In this document: positions 8,735-18,765 of the stretch, piece after piece
How positions within the stretch are numbered: position 1 is the first letter of the stretch
Layout of the letters: every line of letters begins with the position of its first letter
Origin: an uncultured Gammaproteobacteria bacterium
GTDB lineage: Bacteria > Pseudomonadota > Gammaproteobacteria > Poriferisulfidales > GCA-002705445
Assembly (NCBI GenBank): GCA_913042035.1
Contig: CAJWIN010000005.1
Span: 1-39,125 of the forward strand
Length of the DNA stretch: 39,125 nucleotides
Direction of reading: 5' to 3'
Position numbers and translations under genes: made by a program
The notes under the pieces: generated by a model
What the model was told of the DNA's origin: nothing
Seen by the model: the letters and a program-made list of their open reading frames with translations, nothing else
The model's database searches: none

Positions 8735-9963
8735 ATTTCTATACCCTCTATTCTAGCAACCGTATTTAAGTCTTTATCGCCTCTACCTGATAAATTTATA
8801 ATAATATTTTCACCTTTTTTCATTTTAGCAGCAAGTTTAATGGCATATGCTACTGCATGACTAGTTTCTAAAGCAGGTATTATGCCTTCAACTTTTGATA
8901 GCTCATGAAATGCCTCTAAGGATTCTTTATCTGTTGCAGACTCATAGTTTACTCTTCCCAAATCTTTTAAAAGCGCATGCTCAGGACCAACTCCAGGATA
9001 ATCAAGGCCTGCTGATATACTATGTGTTTCTATGATTTGTCCATTCTCATCTTCCAATAAATAGGTTCTATTGCCATGTAAGACTCCTATTTTTCCTTTG
9101 TTAAGTGGCGCAGAGTGTTTATCTGTATCAAGCCCATCACCAGCTGCCTCTACTCCATACATTTTAGACTCAGTATCTATAAAAGGATAAAAAAGGCCTA
9201 TAGCATTTGAGCCACCACCAACACATGCAACTAAAGCATCAACTTTTTTATCAATTTCTTGCATTTGATTAATTACTTCTCTTCCAATAATAGCCTGAAA
9301 ATCTCTAACTAGCTCTGGATATGGAGAAGGTCCGGCAACTGTGCCAATTATATAAAAAGTATCATCTACATTTGTTACCCAATCTCTTAAGGCTTCATTT
9401 AATGCATCCTTTAGTGTTTTAGAGCCAGAAGTTACTGGAACTACTTCGGCGCCTAACAATTTCATTCTATAAACATTTTGCGACTGACGATAAATATCTT
9501 GTTCGCCCATAAATACTACACATTCCATTCCAAGTCTTGCCGCTACTGTTGCAGAAGCTACACCATGTTGCCCAGCACCAGTTTCAGCAATAATCCTTGT
9601 TTTACCCATTTTTTTGGCCAGTATTGCTTGCCCAATAGTATTATTAATCTTATGAGCGCCTGTATGACACAAATCTTCTCTTTTTAAAAATATATTAGCG
9701 CCATTGATTTTGCTAGTTAATCTTTCTGCAAAATATAATGGCGTAGGTCTCCCAACATAATTTTCATATTCGGAATAAAGTTCTTTAAGAAAATCTTCAT
9801 CTTTTTTTAATTTATGATACATATCTCTTAAGTTTCTAAGTGGCTCAATAAGAGTTTCTGCTACGAAAGTACCACCGAATACACCGTAATGACCATTGTC
9901 ATCAGGGTATCCGTATTTCATTAACTTAAAATCACTTAATTTTTTATTCTGATTTGGCTTCAT
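8731..9963 (-). CDS. trpB: Tryptophan synthase beta subunit TrpB
   Basis: The PLP-dependent beta subunit (410 aa) joins indole and serine to make tryptophan. The PLP lysine is Lys105 in HTGAHKINN, followed by [10 protein letters not shown]. The phosphate-binding glycine loop is [12 protein letters not shown], and NLSGRGDKD closes the protein. Length is close to the E. coli enzyme (397), with a slightly longer N-terminus before [13 protein letters not shown]. This is the standard TrpB1 type that pairs with TrpA. The start overlaps the end of trpF by 20 bases. Confidence 0.98.
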   Translation of the reverse strand: MKPNQNKKLSDFKLMKYGYPDDNGHYGVFGGTFVAETLIEPLRNLRDMYHKLKKDEDFLKELYSEYENYVGRPTPLYFAERLTSKINGANIFLKREDLCHTGAHKINNTIGQAILAKKMGKTRIIAETGAGQHGVASATVAARLGMECVVFMGEQDIYRQSQNVYRMKLLGAEVVPVTSGSKTLKDALNEALRDWVTNVDDTFYIIGTVAGPSPYPELVRDFQAIIGREVINQMQEIDKKVDALVACVGGGSNAIGLFYPFIDTESKMYGVEAAGDGLDTDKHSAPLNKGKIGVLHGNRTYLLEDENGQIIETHSISAGLDYPGVGPEHALLKDLGRVNYESATDKESLEAFHELSKVEGIIPALETSHAVAYAIKLAAKMKKGENIIINLSGRGDKDLNTVARIEGIEI

Positions 9964-10573
9964 TTTTAACTGTATCTATAAATTTTTTTATTAGATTTAA
10001 ATCCTTTTTACCGTCCTCTAACTCAACTCCGCTACTAACATCAACACCATAAGGCAAAAATACCTTTATTGCATCCTCTACATTATCACAATTTAAACCT
10101 CCAGCAATTATAATAGGTTTTTTTGTTTCAAATTTATTTTTTGACCAATCAAAAGTTTTTCCTGTCCCACCCAGACCATCGTCGTCATGACTATCTATTA
10201 TAAAAGCTTCAGAATTTGGGAATTTCTTATCTAAATTTTTAAAGTCGTCTGTAGACTCCGAGATTCCTTTTATATATGGCAAGCCAAACTTAGTACAATC
10301 ATGCTCAGTTTCATCTCCATGAAATTGTATTATATCTACATTGATACTACTTATTACTGATTTTATGTAATCTTCCTTATCATTTGAAAATAAAGCCACC
10401 ACAGATGATTTATTATTTAATGCTAAAATAATTTCTTTAGCCTTATTTATGGATATACATCTTTTGCTTTTTTGACAAAATACTAAACCTATATAGTCAG
10501 CACCATTTTGCTCAGCTATTAAAGCAGTTTCTACATTTTTAATTCCACATATTTTTACTTTTATATTTTTCAT
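9944..10573 (-). CDS. trpF: Phosphoribosylanthranilate isomerase TrpF
   Basis: This 209-residue TIM-barrel enzyme converts phosphoribosylanthranilate to CdRP, the third tryptophan-specific step. The general-base cysteine is in the N-terminal KICGIKN, and the acidic residue is in the VDVSSGVE motif near the C-terminus. Other family blocks are [15 protein letters not shown], and [11 protein letters not shown] for phosphate binding. It is a stand-alone protein, not fused to TrpC as in enterobacteria. It follows truA by 2 bases and runs 20 bases into trpB. I see no leader peptide or attenuator ahead of it. Confidence 0.96.
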   Translation of the reverse strand: MKNIKVKICGIKNVETALIAEQNGADYIGLVFCQKSKRCISINKAKEIILALNNKSSVVALFSNDKEDYIKSVISSINVDIIQFHGDETEHDCTKFGLPYIKGISESTDDFKNLDKKFPNSEAFIIDSHDDDGLGGTGKTFDWSKNKFETKKPIIIAGGLNCDNVEDAIKVFLPYGVDVSSGVELEDGKKDLNLIKKFIDTVKNEAKSE

Positions 10574-10575
10574 AT

Positions 10576-11358
10576 TTAGCTGTATCTTGGATAATAAATG
10601 TTTTTTTCTATACCGTATTTAGATTCATATTCTATTCCTACTAAATATAATCCACTTGCAGAAAATTGTTTACCAGCTTTTTTCCTATCTCGTGAATCTA
10701 TTAAGTCATCAATCCAAAGGATATCTTTTTCTTCTGAACCGATTAATACCAAAGAACCCACAATGTTCCTTACCATATTATATAAAAAAGAATTAGCATT
10801 TATATCTATATAAATATAACTATTTTCTCTAAAAATAATTATATCATTAATGCACTTAATTGGTGATTTTGATTGGCAATGTGCTGATCTAAAACATGAG
10901 AAATCTTTTTCTCCTATTAATCTCTTGCCAGCCTCTTGCATCTTATTTTCATTCAAATTTTTTAAGAAATACCAGCCTACTTTATGTCTATTTATACATG
11001 GCTTAACAATATTATTATAAATAATATATCTATAAGATCTACTTAATGCAGAAAACCTTGCATGAAAATCACTCTCTACAAATTTAATATAATTTATTCT
11101 AATATCTTCTGGCAAAAATGAATTTAAGCCAAGAAGCCATTTATCTTTTGGTCTTTTTATTGCTGTCTCAAAATGAGCGATTTGACCTGTTGCATGAACA
11201 CCTGCGTCTGTTCTTCCAGCTACTACTAGCTTTATATTTTCTTGCGAAAACTTATATATTGCTTCTTGTATTTTACCTTGAATAGTATTTGACTCTTTTT
11301 GCTCTTGCCATCCGTGATAATTTTTTCCATCATATTCGATAGATAATAAAATTTTCAT
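10576..11358 (-). CDS. truA: tRNA pseudouridine(38-40) synthase TruA
   Basis: The protein (260 aa) converts U38-U40 of the tRNA anticodon stem-loop to pseudouridine. The catalytic aspartate is Asp51 in the diagnostic AGRTDAGVHATGQ. Other TruA blocks are YDGKNYHGWQ near the N-terminus, the AHFE strand after the active site, FHARFSALSRSYRYII, and FLYNMVRNIVGSLV for RNA contact. Length is normal. It sits between asd and trpF. In Pseudomonas a fimV-like gene separates asd from truA; here they are 9 bases apart. Confidence 0.96.
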   Translation of the reverse strand: MKILLSIEYDGKNYHGWQEQKESNTIQGKIQEAIYKFSQENIKLVVAGRTDAGVHATGQIAHFETAIKRPKDKWLLGLNSFLPEDIRINYIKFVESDFHARFSALSRSYRYIIYNNIVKPCINRHKVGWYFLKNLNENKMQEAGKRLIGEKDFSCFRSAHCQSKSPIKCINDIIIFRENSYIYIDINANSFLYNMVRNIVGSLVLIGSEEKDILWIDDLIDSRDRKKAGKQFSASGLYLVGIEYESKYGIEKNIYYPRYS

Positions 11359-11367
11359 CTAAAGTTC

Positions 11368-12390
11368 TTACAAATAATCTTTAATTAATAATTCTGCAAT
11401 TTGTATACTATTATATGCAGCACCTTTTCTGATATTGTTGCTAACAACCCACATATTAATACCGTTTTGTATAGAAATATCTTCTCTAACTCTTCCAACA
11501 AAAACTTCATTACTGTCTTCACATTCATTTGCAGCACATGGGTAACCACCATCCTTGTGTTCGTCGACTAAAATCACGCCACTATTTTTATCCATTAAAA
11601 TTTCTTTTACCTTATTTGCAGAAATTTTTTCTTCCAATTCTAAATGAACTGCTTCTGAATGTCCGTAAAATACAGGTACTCTGACAGTTGTTGGGTTAAC
11701 CTCAATCGCATCATCCAATATTTTTTTTGTTTCCCACACCATTTTCATTTCTTCTTTTGTGTACCCATTATCCATAAATTTATCTATCTGTGGAATTACA
11801 TTAAAAGCTATTTGCTTTGGATATATCTTGCTTTCAATATTTTTATTTTGAGTATAAGCATTAATTTGATCTTTTAATTCCTCTATAGCCAAATTTCCTG
11901 ATCCAGAGACAGCTTGATATGTGCAAACATTTATTCTTTTAATTTTACATACATCATGAATTGGTTTTATTGCAACAAGCATTTGAATAGTTGAGCAATT
12001 TGGATTTGCTATAATGCCAGTTTCTTTATAACAGGATATTTCTTTGCCATTTACTTCCGGCACTATTAACGGAACATTTTTTTCATATCTGAAAAAAGAT
12101 GTATTATCTATTACTACAGCATTATTTTTTGTTGCATGACTTGCGTATTTTTTTGAAATTGCTGCTCCTGCAGAAAAAAGCGCTATGTCCGTTTCTTGAA
12201 AATCAAAGTTATCAAGAGATTTTACCTTAAAATTATTACCACTTATGTTAATTTTTTTACCTTCGGAATTCTTGCTTGCCAGCAAGTCCAACTTTTTGAC
12301 CGGAAATTTTCTTTCTAACAATATCTGGATCATCATTTGGCCAACAGCACCAGTAGCACCTACAACAGCAATATTATATTTTTTACTCAT
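11368..12390 (-). CDS. asd: Aspartate-semialdehyde dehydrogenase Asd
   Basis: The enzyme reduces aspartyl phosphate to aspartate semialdehyde with NADPH, supplying lysine/diaminopimelate, threonine and methionine. I start it at the ATG at 12390 (340 aa), giving MSKKYNIAVVGATGAVGQ with the Rossmann GxxGxxG directly after the start. The 22 extra residues in the track have no counterpart in the family. The catalytic cysteine lies in ANPNCSTIQM. SGSGNLAIEEL and the VIDNTSFFR segment place it in the shorter (about 340 aa) class common in Pseudomonas and Gram-positives. This start overlaps the leuB stop by 8 bases (ATGAGTAA). Confidence 0.95.
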   Translation of the reverse strand: MSKKYNIAVVGATGAVGQMMIQILLERKFPVKKLDLLASKNSEGKKINISGNNFKVKSLDNFDFQETDIALFSAGAAISKKYASHATKNNAVVIDNTSFFRYEKNVPLIVPEVNGKEISCYKETGIIANPNCSTIQMLVAIKPIHDVCKIKRINVCTYQAVSGSGNLAIEELKDQINAYTQNKNIESKIYPKQIAFNVIPQIDKFMDNGYTKEEMKMVWETKKILDDAIEVNPTTVRVPVFYGHSEAVHLELEEKISANKVKEILMDKNSGVILVDEHKDGGYPCAANECEDSNEVFVGRVREDISIQNGINMWVVSNNIRKGAAYNSIQIAELLIKDYL

Positions 12391-13468
12391 TTGTATCACC
12401 TGCAAGTTTTTCAGCAATAAAATTACCCATGCTTTCAGTTGAAACATATTTATCATTTATTGCTATGTCTTTTGTAAATTTTTTCTCTTTTAAAGCCAAC
12501 TTTACTGCATTTAATATATTATTATATATATCAACTCTTTTAAAAGTATGTTGAAACATCATTGCCACAGATAAAATAGTTGCTATTGGATTTACTATAT
12601 TTTGCCCAGCTATATCTGGCGCAGAACCATGAATTGGCTCGTAAACACCAAAATTATTTTGATTTATAGAAGCGGATGGCAACATTCCTATGGAGCCAGT
12701 TAAAACAGAAGCAATATCAGACAAAATGTCTCCAAATAAATTTTCTGTTACCAAAACGTCAAATTGTTTTGGGTTTTGAACTAATTGCATAGCAGCATTA
12801 TCAACATATAAATGTGACAACTCAACATTTGTATATTTTTGAGAGATTTTATCAACAGTTGATCTCCACAATTGTGATACTTCTAAAACATTTGCCTTAT
12901 CTACAGAACATAATTTTTTACTTCTACTATTTGCAAGTTTAAAAGCATATTCTGAAATTCTTTCTATTTCAGAAACACTATATCTCATAGTATTAAAAGC
13001 TTCAGTATTATTTTTAGCAAATCCTCTAGGCTCTCCAAAATATAATCCACTCACTAGCTCTCTAATGATAACTATATCTAAATTAGAGATATATTCACTT
13101 TTTACAGATGATGCATTCGCTAATTCAGGAAAAGAAATAATAGGACGAATATTTATGAATAAATTTAATTGCTTTCTTAGTTCTAAAAGACCAGACTCAG
13201 GTTTTTTTTCTTTAGGTAGAGTATCATATTTCTTGTCACCAACTGCTCCTAATAAAATAGCGTCTGATTCTTTTACTTTATTTTTTGTATCTTCAGGATA
13301 TGGGTTGTCAAATTTATCTACCGCAACTCCTCCGAATAACGCTTCATCGATTTCAATATCTAATTTATAAATATCAGATATTTTATTTAGAATTTTTCTA
13401 GCTTCTAAAGTTACCTCAGGACCAACACCATCTCCAGGTAGAATTAATATTTTTATATTATCAGTCAT
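12383..13468 (-). CDS. leuB: 3-isopropylmalate dehydrogenase LeuB
   Basis: The protein (361 aa) oxidatively decarboxylates 3-isopropylmalate to 2-oxoisocaproate with NAD+, the third leucine-specific step. Visible features are LPGDGVGPEV at the N-terminus, VRELVSGLYFGEPRG-like residues (IIRELVSGLYFGEPRG), the metal/substrate segment VDNAAMQLVQNP, and YEPIHGSAPDIAGQNIVNP for NAD binding. It overlaps leuD by 8 bases and asd by 8 bases, so leuC-leuD-leuB-asd looks like one tightly coupled operon. Confidence 0.97.
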   Translation of the reverse strand: MTDNIKILILPGDGVGPEVTLEARKILNKISDIYKLDIEIDEALFGGVAVDKFDNPYPEDTKNKVKESDAILLGAVGDKKYDTLPKEKKPESGLLELRKQLNLFINIRPIISFPELANASSVKSEYISNLDIVIIRELVSGLYFGEPRGFAKNNTEAFNTMRYSVSEIERISEYAFKLANSRSKKLCSVDKANVLEVSQLWRSTVDKISQKYTNVELSHLYVDNAAMQLVQNPKQFDVLVTENLFGDILSDIASVLTGSIGMLPSASINQNNFGVYEPIHGSAPDIAGQNIVNPIATILSVAMMFQHTFKRVDIYNNILNAVKLALKEKKFTKDIAINDKYVSTESMGNFIAEKLAGDTNE

Positions 13469-14096
13469 TAGAGTTCCATGGTGTTCTTATAATTTTTTTA
13501 TTTTCGTAATCTTTTATTTTATCACTTAATTTTAAAGTTTCTGATATATCATCTATGCCTTGAATCAACACTTCTTTTCTTCGACTATCAATTTTAAATT
13601 TAATTTTGAAATCATCGCAATAAATTAATTGCTCCTCTAAATTAACTATGAAAACATTATTTTTTTTTTCTATATTTTTTATTATCTTTTTAATATCTGC
13701 TGGATCTAGAATAATTGGAAGCAAGCCGTTTTTAAAACAGTTATTATAAAAAATATCGGCAAAACTAGTTGATATAATAACATTAAATCCATAATCCATT
13801 AAAGCCCAGACAGCATGTTCCCTAGAAGAACCACAACCAAAGTTATCTCCCGCCACTAAAATTTGAGCGTTGGTATTTTTTGAATCATATAAAAAAAATT
13901 CTGGATTTTTTTTTCTTTGACTGTGATCATCACCTAAATTTCCTGGCTCTAAATACCTCCAGTCATCAAATAAAGTTTCACCAAAACCTTCTCTCGTTAC
14001 TGCTTTAAGATACTGCTTAGGGATAATAGCATCTGTATCAATATTCTTTCTATCTATATATGCTGCAATAGATTTTGTCTCTTTAAATTTTTTCAT
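13461..14096 (-). CDS. leuD: 3-isopropylmalate dehydratase small subunit LeuD
   Basis: The small subunit (211 aa) pairs with LeuC to isomerise 2- to 3-isopropylmalate. The swivel-domain markers are IDRKNIDTDAIIPKQYLK near the N-terminus, LVAGDNFGCGSSREHAVWAL in the middle, and SFADIFYNNCFKNGLLPI. Length is usual for a proteobacterial LeuD. It follows leuC by 3 bases. A run of ten A residues on the coding strand (13660-13669) encodes Glu-Lys-Lys-Asn around residue 143. The frame is intact across it. Confidence 0.97.
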   Translation of the reverse strand: MKKFKETKSIAAYIDRKNIDTDAIIPKQYLKAVTREGFGETLFDDWRYLEPGNLGDDHSQRKKNPEFFLYDSKNTNAQILVAGDNFGCGSSREHAVWALMDYGFNVIISTSFADIFYNNCFKNGLLPIILDPADIKKIIKNIEKKNNVFIVNLEEQLIYCDDFKIKFKIDSRRKEVLIQGIDDISETLKLSDKIKDYENKKIIRTPWNSND

Positions 14097-14099
14097 GTT

Positions 14100-15500
14100 C
14101 TATATATCTCTAACATCTACAAAATGCCCATGAATTGCTGCTGCTGCTGCTGTAGCGGGACTAACTAAATGCGTTCTTCCAAGTCTTCCTTGTCTGCCTT
14201 CAAAATTTCTATTCGATGTAGAAGCACACCTCTCAAATTCATTTAATTTATCATCATTCATTCCTAGGCACATAGAACACCCTGGACTTCTCCACTCAAA
14301 ACCTGATTTAGTGAAAATCTTGTCCAAGCCTTCGTTTTCTGCTTTTTCTTTAACTAATCCAGAACCAGGGACAATAATTGCACTTTTAATATTTTTAGCG
14401 ACTTTTTTGTTCTTAACTATATCCGCAACAATTCTTAAGTCCTCTATTCTTGAATTAGTACATGAGCCAATAAATATTTTATCTAATTTTATCGAATTAA
14501 CATTTTGTTTTTCTTTTAATCCCATGTATGAAAATGCATTTTTCAAATCTTGCCTTTTGGAAGAAAACTTTTCGTCATTTAAGTCTGGCAAATTTTCATC
14601 AATTCCGACAGCCATTTCTGGAGAAGTTCCCCAAGTAATCATTGGGCTCGATTTATCAACATCAATATTTAGTGTTTTATCATATACTGAATCAATATCA
14701 GATATTAAATTTTTCCAATATCTTTTTGCCTCTGTAAAGTCTTTTCCTTTTGGAGCATATGGCTTGTTCTCAACATAATTAATTGTTTTGTCGTCAACAG
14801 CAACTAAACCTGTAGTAGCTCCTGCTTCAATAGTCATATTGCACAAAGTCATTCTTGCTTCCATCGAAAGATTACTTATAGAGCTTCCTGTGTATTCAAT
14901 TGCATATCCAGTTCCACCAGCAGTTCCGATTTTACTAATTATTAAAAGCGCCAAATCTTTTGAATAAAAATAATCTGGCATCATTCCGTCGACAATGATG
15001 TTCATATTTAAAGATTTTTTTTGAAGCAAACATTGTGTAGCAAGAACGTGCTCAACCTCAGAAGTTCCAATTCCAAATGCAAGTGAAGCTAAAGCTCCAT
15101 GTGTTGACGTATGTGAATCTCCACACACCACAGTCATGCCCGGAAGTATTATTCCTTGCTCTGGTCCAACAACGTGAACTATACCTTGCCTAATATCTTC
15201 AAGATCAAACTTTAATAAATCATTGCTTTTACAATTTTTATTTAAAGCATCCACTTGAATCTTAGAAATAGGATCTTTAATTCCATTTTCTCTCATTTTT
15301 GTGGGCACATTATGATCAGGGACAGCCATAATACTCTTTTTACTCCATATGCTTCTCCCAGCCTGTTTTAACCCTTCAAAAGCTTGGGGAGAAGTTACTT
15401 CATGTATTAAGTGCTTATCAATATAAATTAAACTATAGCCATTATCATAAGTATGTATATGATGCTCATCCCAAAGTTTGTCGTATAAAGTTTTTTTCAT
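14100..15500 (-). CDS. leuC: 3-isopropylmalate dehydratase large subunit LeuC
   Basis: This aconitase-family [4Fe-4S] subunit (466 aa from the chosen ATG) catalyses the second leucine-specific step with LeuD. Cluster cysteines are visible in [11 protein letters not shown] and in [11 protein letters not shown]. Other blocks are [37 protein letters not shown] and [14 protein letters not shown] at the end. The track start (15512) is a TTG overlapping the transporter stop. The ATG at 15500 gives [13 protein letters not shown], which matches the usual LeuC start, so I prefer it. I see no leucine leader peptide; transcription must come from further upstream. Confidence 0.96.
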   Translation of the reverse strand: MKKTLYDKLWDEHHIHTYDNGYSLIYIDKHLIHEVTSPQAFEGLKQAGRSIWSKKSIMAVPDHNVPTKMRENGIKDPISKIQVDALNKNCKSNDLLKFDLEDIRQGIVHVVGPEQGIILPGMTVVCGDSHTSTHGALASLAFGIGTSEVEHVLATQCLLQKKSLNMNIIVDGMMPDYFYSKDLALLIISKIGTAGGTGYAIEYTGSSISNLSMEARMTLCNMTIEAGATTGLVAVDDKTINYVENKPYAPKGKDFTEAKRYWKNLISDIDSVYDKTLNIDVDKSSPMITWGTSPEMAVGIDENLPDLNDEKFSSKRQDLKNAFSYMGLKEKQNVNSIKLDKIFIGSCTNSRIEDLRIVADIVKNKKVAKNIKSAIIVPGSGLVKEKAENEGLDKIFTKSGFEWRSPGCSMCLGMNDDKLNEFERCASTSNRNFEGRQGRLGRTHLVSPATAAAAAIHGHFVDVRDI

Positions 15501-15508
15501 AATTTTTT

Positions 15509-16705
15509 TCAAGTAATTCTATGATTAGATTTTACTAAGATAAACGATACAATAAAACCTAAAAAAGCAAATAATGATGCATATAAATATACTGTAGACC
15601 CACCAGATAATTCCCAAAAATAGCCACTATAGAAGCTACCAATTGAGCCTCCAAGACCAAAACTAATACTAGAATACAGTGCTTGGCCTCTTCCTTGAAG
15701 ATCTCCAGTGAAATATTCGTGGATTAAAGATATTGATACAGCATGATACATCCCATATGTGACTGCATGAAAAAGAGTAGCTATTATTACAATTATGACG
15801 TTATCTGCAAAAAATGAAATTAATAACCATCTCATGGCGGCAAATGCAAAACTAATAACAAATAAGTTTTGGAGTCCATATTTAGGTATCCAGCTAGATA
15901 TTTTCATAAAAATTAAGATTTCAACAATTACACCAAGAGACCAAATAATACCAATCGAATTAGTACTATAACTATGTTCAGATAAATAAATTGCGAAAAA
16001 AGCATAAAAAGGCCCATGGCTTAGCTGCATTAGAAAACATGATAGTAAAATTCCAATAACCACAGGTTTAATTACAATACTTAATAAAGAATTGCTATTA
16101 TTCTTTTCGTCGATACTTGTATTGTGAATAAATAAAGTGGTTAAAAAAGTAAAAAAAAGTAAAAAAAGAATGCAAAACGGAACAATATTTATTCCAAAAT
16201 AATTTGTAAGTACCGATAGAGACAGAACTGATAATATAAATCCTAATGAACCCCATAATCTTATTTGGCTATATTTGTTATAAGATGAACCCAAGGCGCT
16301 CATAGTTACAGCTTCAAATTGTGGTAATGAAGCGTTCCAAAAAAAACTAAAGAAAAATATTAGAGTAACCATATTGAAAAAACTTTCAATTGAAGAAGCA
16401 AATGTAAAAATTATAAAACAGCTCAAAGTCCCAAATTGAATAACTCTATGTCTTAATCCTGTTTTATCGGCTATCCAACCCCATATATTTGGCGCAATAA
16501 TTTTTGTTCCAATCATTACTCCGGTGATAATACCAATCTCATATGCCGTAAAATTTTTATAGTTTAAATATAATGGCCAAAAAGGCAAAAAAGCTCCAAG
16601 GGCTGCAAAATAAAAAAAATAAAAAGATGAAAGATTTAGATACAATTTATTAAACATAATTGGAGAGTCTAAAATATTACCTTTATATAACTTACTTTTT
16701 TTCAA
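15509..16705 (-). CDS. MFS transporter of the HcaT-like / LacY-related type
   Basis: This is a major facilitator permease (398 aa) with about twelve hydrophobic segments. [18 protein letters not shown] in the first span resembles the 3-phenylpropionate (HcaT) and nucleoside-symporter group, and the loop 2-3 motif is degenerate ([13 protein letters not shown]). Late spans include [16 protein letters not shown] and [20 protein letters not shown]. The substrate cannot be read from sequence. The start is TTG at 16705 with AAAGGA 7 bases upstream; an ATG at 16657 (MFNKLYLNL) is the alternative, with a weaker ribosome site. It lies between aroC and leuC, separated from aroC by 95 bases. Confidence 0.88.
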   Translation of the reverse strand: MKKSKLYKGNILDSPIMFNKLYLNLSSFYFFYFAALGAFLPFWPLYLNYKNFTAYEIGIITGVMIGTKIIAPNIWGWIADKTGLRHRVIQFGTLSCFIIFTFASSIESFFNMVTLIFFFSFFWNASLPQFEAVTMSALGSSYNKYSQIRLWGSLGFILSVLSLSVLTNYFGINIVPFCILFLLFFTFLTTLFIHNTSIDEKNNSNSLLSIVIKPVVIGILLSCFLMQLSHGPFYAFFAIYLSEHSYSTNSIGIIWSLGVIVEILIFMKISSWIPKYGLQNLFVISFAFAAMRWLLISFFADNVIIVIIATLFHAVTYGMYHAVSISLIHEYFTGDLQGRGQALYSSISFGLGGSIGSFYSGYFWELSGGSTVYLYASLFAFLGFIVSFILVKSNHRIT

Positions 16706-16800
16706 TTTATTTCCTTTAAAAAAGATATTTAGAACTTAAAAAAATAAAAATTAGAATTTCATTTAAATTAATGAATAAAAATAGTTGGGCTATTTTGTAA

Positions 16801-17862
16801 TTACAAATTTTGTGCCTTATGCCTTAAAGCATGATCCATTATGACTAAAGCAAGCATTGCTTCTGCTATAGGTACAGCTCTTATTCCAACGCAAGGATCA
16901 TGACGACCTTTTGTAATTACTTTGGCATCATTCCCTTTATTGTCGATAGTTTTTCCTTCTAATCTTATGCTTGATGTTGGCTTAATCGCAATGCTGACTT
17001 CGATATCTTGGCCTGAAGTTATACCTCCAAGAGTACCTCCAGAATTATTACTCAAAAAACCTTTTTTTGAGTCAATTTCATCTCTATGCTCAGTTCCTTT
17101 TTGCGTTACAGATAAAAATCCAGCGCCAATTTCTACAGCCTTTACAGCATTAATACTCATCATTGCTTTAGCTATATCTGCATCTATTCTATCAAAAACT
17201 GGCTCGCCTAAACCTTCCGGAACATTTGTAGCCATAACATTAATTCTAGCGCCTATGGAGTTACCTTCTTTTCTTAAAGCATCCATATAATCTTCAAGCT
17301 CTTTGATTTGTTCTTTATTAGGAAAGAAAAATGGATTTTCTTCTATGTCATTATAATTAATTTTCGCATGAGCTATTGGACCTAGCTGCGCAACATATCC
17401 TTGTATATTTAAATTAAAATTTTGTTTTAAATATAATTTAGCAATTGCTCCAGCTGCTACTCTCGTTGCTGTTTCTCTTGCAGATGATCTGCCGCCACCT
17501 TTATAGTCTCTCAAGCCATATTTTTTATCATAAGTAATATCAGCATGGCCTGGCCTATACAAATCTTTAATATCAGAATAATCCTTGCTTCTGGCATCTT
17601 CATTATAAATTATTAGGCTTATTGGCGTGCCAGTTGATCTGCCCTCAAAAACTCCCGATAATATTTTAACTGTATCTGATTCTCTTCTTTGAGAAGTATG
17701 TCTAGTTTTACCTGGCTTCCTTCTATCTAAATCTCTTTGAATATCTGCAATATCAATCTTGAGATTTGGTGGGCAACCATCTATTATACAACCTATAGCG
17801 TCACCATGGCTTTCGCCATAAGTGGTTACTTTGAATAATTGTCCGTGACTATTTCCTGACAT
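16801..17862 (-). CDS. aroC: Chorismate synthase AroC
   Basis: The FMN-dependent enzyme (353 aa) converts 5-enolpyruvylshikimate 3-phosphate to chorismate, the branch point to aromatic amino acids and folate. All signatures are visible: [20 protein letters not shown] at the N-terminus, [38 protein letters not shown] in the middle, and [18 protein letters not shown] near the end. It heads the 17-gene minus-strand run and is divergent from psd with only 41 bases between the two starts. A TACAAT hexamer on its strand lies 7 bases before the ATG, implying a very short or absent leader. Confidence 0.98.
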   Translation of the reverse strand: MSGNSHGQLFKVTTYGESHGDAIGCIIDGCPPNLKIDIADIQRDLDRRKPGKTRHTSQRRESDTVKILSGVFEGRSTGTPISLIIYNEDARSKDYSDIKDLYRPGHADITYDKKYGLRDYKGGGRSSARETATRVAAGAIAKLYLKQNFNLNIQGYVAQLGPIAHAKINYNDIEENPFFFPNKEQIKELEDYMDALRKEGNSIGARINVMATNVPEGLGEPVFDRIDADIAKAMMSINAVKAVEIGAGFLSVTQKGTEHRDEIDSKKGFLSNNSGGTLGGITSGQDIEVSIAIKPTSSIRLEGKTIDNKGNDAKVITKGRHDPCVGIRAVPIAEAMLALVIMDHALRHKAQNL

Positions 17863-17889
17863 ACCTTATATTGTACCAAAAATAATAGT

Positions 17890-17895
17890 TATAAT
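17890..17895 (+). promoter_or_regulatory. psd: Possible -10 box for psd
   Basis: A TATAAT hexamer stands 8 bases before the psd ATG in the 41-base psd-aroC gap. If used, transcription would start within about two bases of the start codon, giving a leaderless message. No convincing -35 hexamer is present at the right distance. AT-rich DNA makes chance matches common, so confidence is low. Confidence 0.35.
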
Positions 17896-17903
17896 GATAA
17901 AAA

Positions 17904-18764
17904 ATGAAAAAAAATATAAAAAAACTAATTAATCAATTTAAAATTACATTATTTTATGTATCTCCATTACACCTCATATCTAGTATAACCTTTAAAGCTT
18001 CTAGAATTGAAGATTCTTTTATTAAAAATTTTTTAATTAAAATATATATGTCTTTATTTAATATAAATCTCGATGAATATAAGACAAAGGATATAAATGA
18101 ATACAAAACATTGAATGATTTTTTTACCAGAGAACTTGATTTATCTTTTAGAAAAAATATTAACGAATCAAATAATATTATCTCTCCTTGTGATGGAACA
18201 ATAGCAGGTTTTGGTGATATTAATGACAATACCTTTATTCATGCTAAAAAACATAATTACTCCGTAAGTGAACTTACTCACGAAAGAGATAATAACTTTT
18301 CCGGAGGAAAATTTGTCAATATATATCTGGAGCCTAAAGATTGTCATAGAATCTATATGCCTTGCGATGCCTCACTTGAAAAAATTACCCACATACCTGG
18401 GTCACTTTACAGTGTTGCTCCCTACGCAACAAAAGGAATAAAAAAATTATATTCTAAAAATGAGAGGGTTGTACTCAATTTTAAAAACAACGAATATTTT
18501 TTTTGCCTTGTAATGATTGGAGCTGTAAATGTTGGATGTATATCCTTATCAGATTTTGGAATCGTAGCGCCCTCAAAGCATAGAAGTAATGTTGTTAAAT
18601 TTAATAGTAAAGAAGATATAAAGCTCTACAAGAAAGGACAAGAAGTTGGAATGTTTAATTTAGGCTCAACTGTCATTTTGTTAACAAGTAAAATAACTTG
18701 TGATTGGTCTAATAATATTGAAATTAATAAAAAAATATTAATAAGAGATGAAATAACTAGGTAA
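17904..18764 (+). CDS. psd: Phosphatidylserine decarboxylase proenzyme Psd
   Basis: The enzyme (286 aa) decarboxylates phosphatidylserine to phosphatidylethanolamine at the inner membrane. It self-cleaves at the LGST motif (residues 253-256), turning Ser255 into the pyruvoyl cofactor and giving beta and alpha chains. The Asp-His-Ser processing triad is present as Asp97 in SPCDGT, His148 in KDCHRIY, and Ser255. NDFFTREL near residue 71 and YSVAPYATKGI near 169 are typical of the bacterial short form. It converges with efp, leaving a single base between the two genes. Confidence 0.96.
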   Translation: MKKNIKKLINQFKITLFYVSPLHLISSITFKASRIEDSFIKNFLIKIYMSLFNINLDEYKTKDINEYKTLNDFFTRELDLSFRKNINESNNIISPCDGTIAGFGDINDNTFIHAKKHNYSVSELTHERDNNFSGGKFVNIYLEPKDCHRIYMPCDASLEKITHIPGSLYSVAPYATKGIKKLYSKNERVVLNFKNNEYFFCLVMIGAVNVGCISLSDFGIVAPSKHRSNVVKFNSKEDIKLYKKGQEVGMFNLGSTVILLTSKITCDWSNNIEINKKILIRDEITR

Positions 18765-18765
18765 A

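Noticed and set aside
10540-10600. Possible trp attenuator before trpF
   Set aside because: truA ends 2 bases before trpF and no Trp-rich leader or competing hairpins are visible.
14311-14778. 155-residue plus-strand ORF inside leuC
   Set aside because: It lies wholly antisense to a well-conserved leuC and its translation shows no recognisable domain; it is a shadow of codon composition.
15500-15520. Possible leucine leader peptide before leuC
   Set aside because: The transporter gene runs right up to leuC; there is no space for a leader and no run of Leu codons with a hairpin.
16706-16800. Possible terminator after aroC
   Set aside because: The gap is A/T-rich but I find no GC-containing stem followed by a T-tract on the minus strand.
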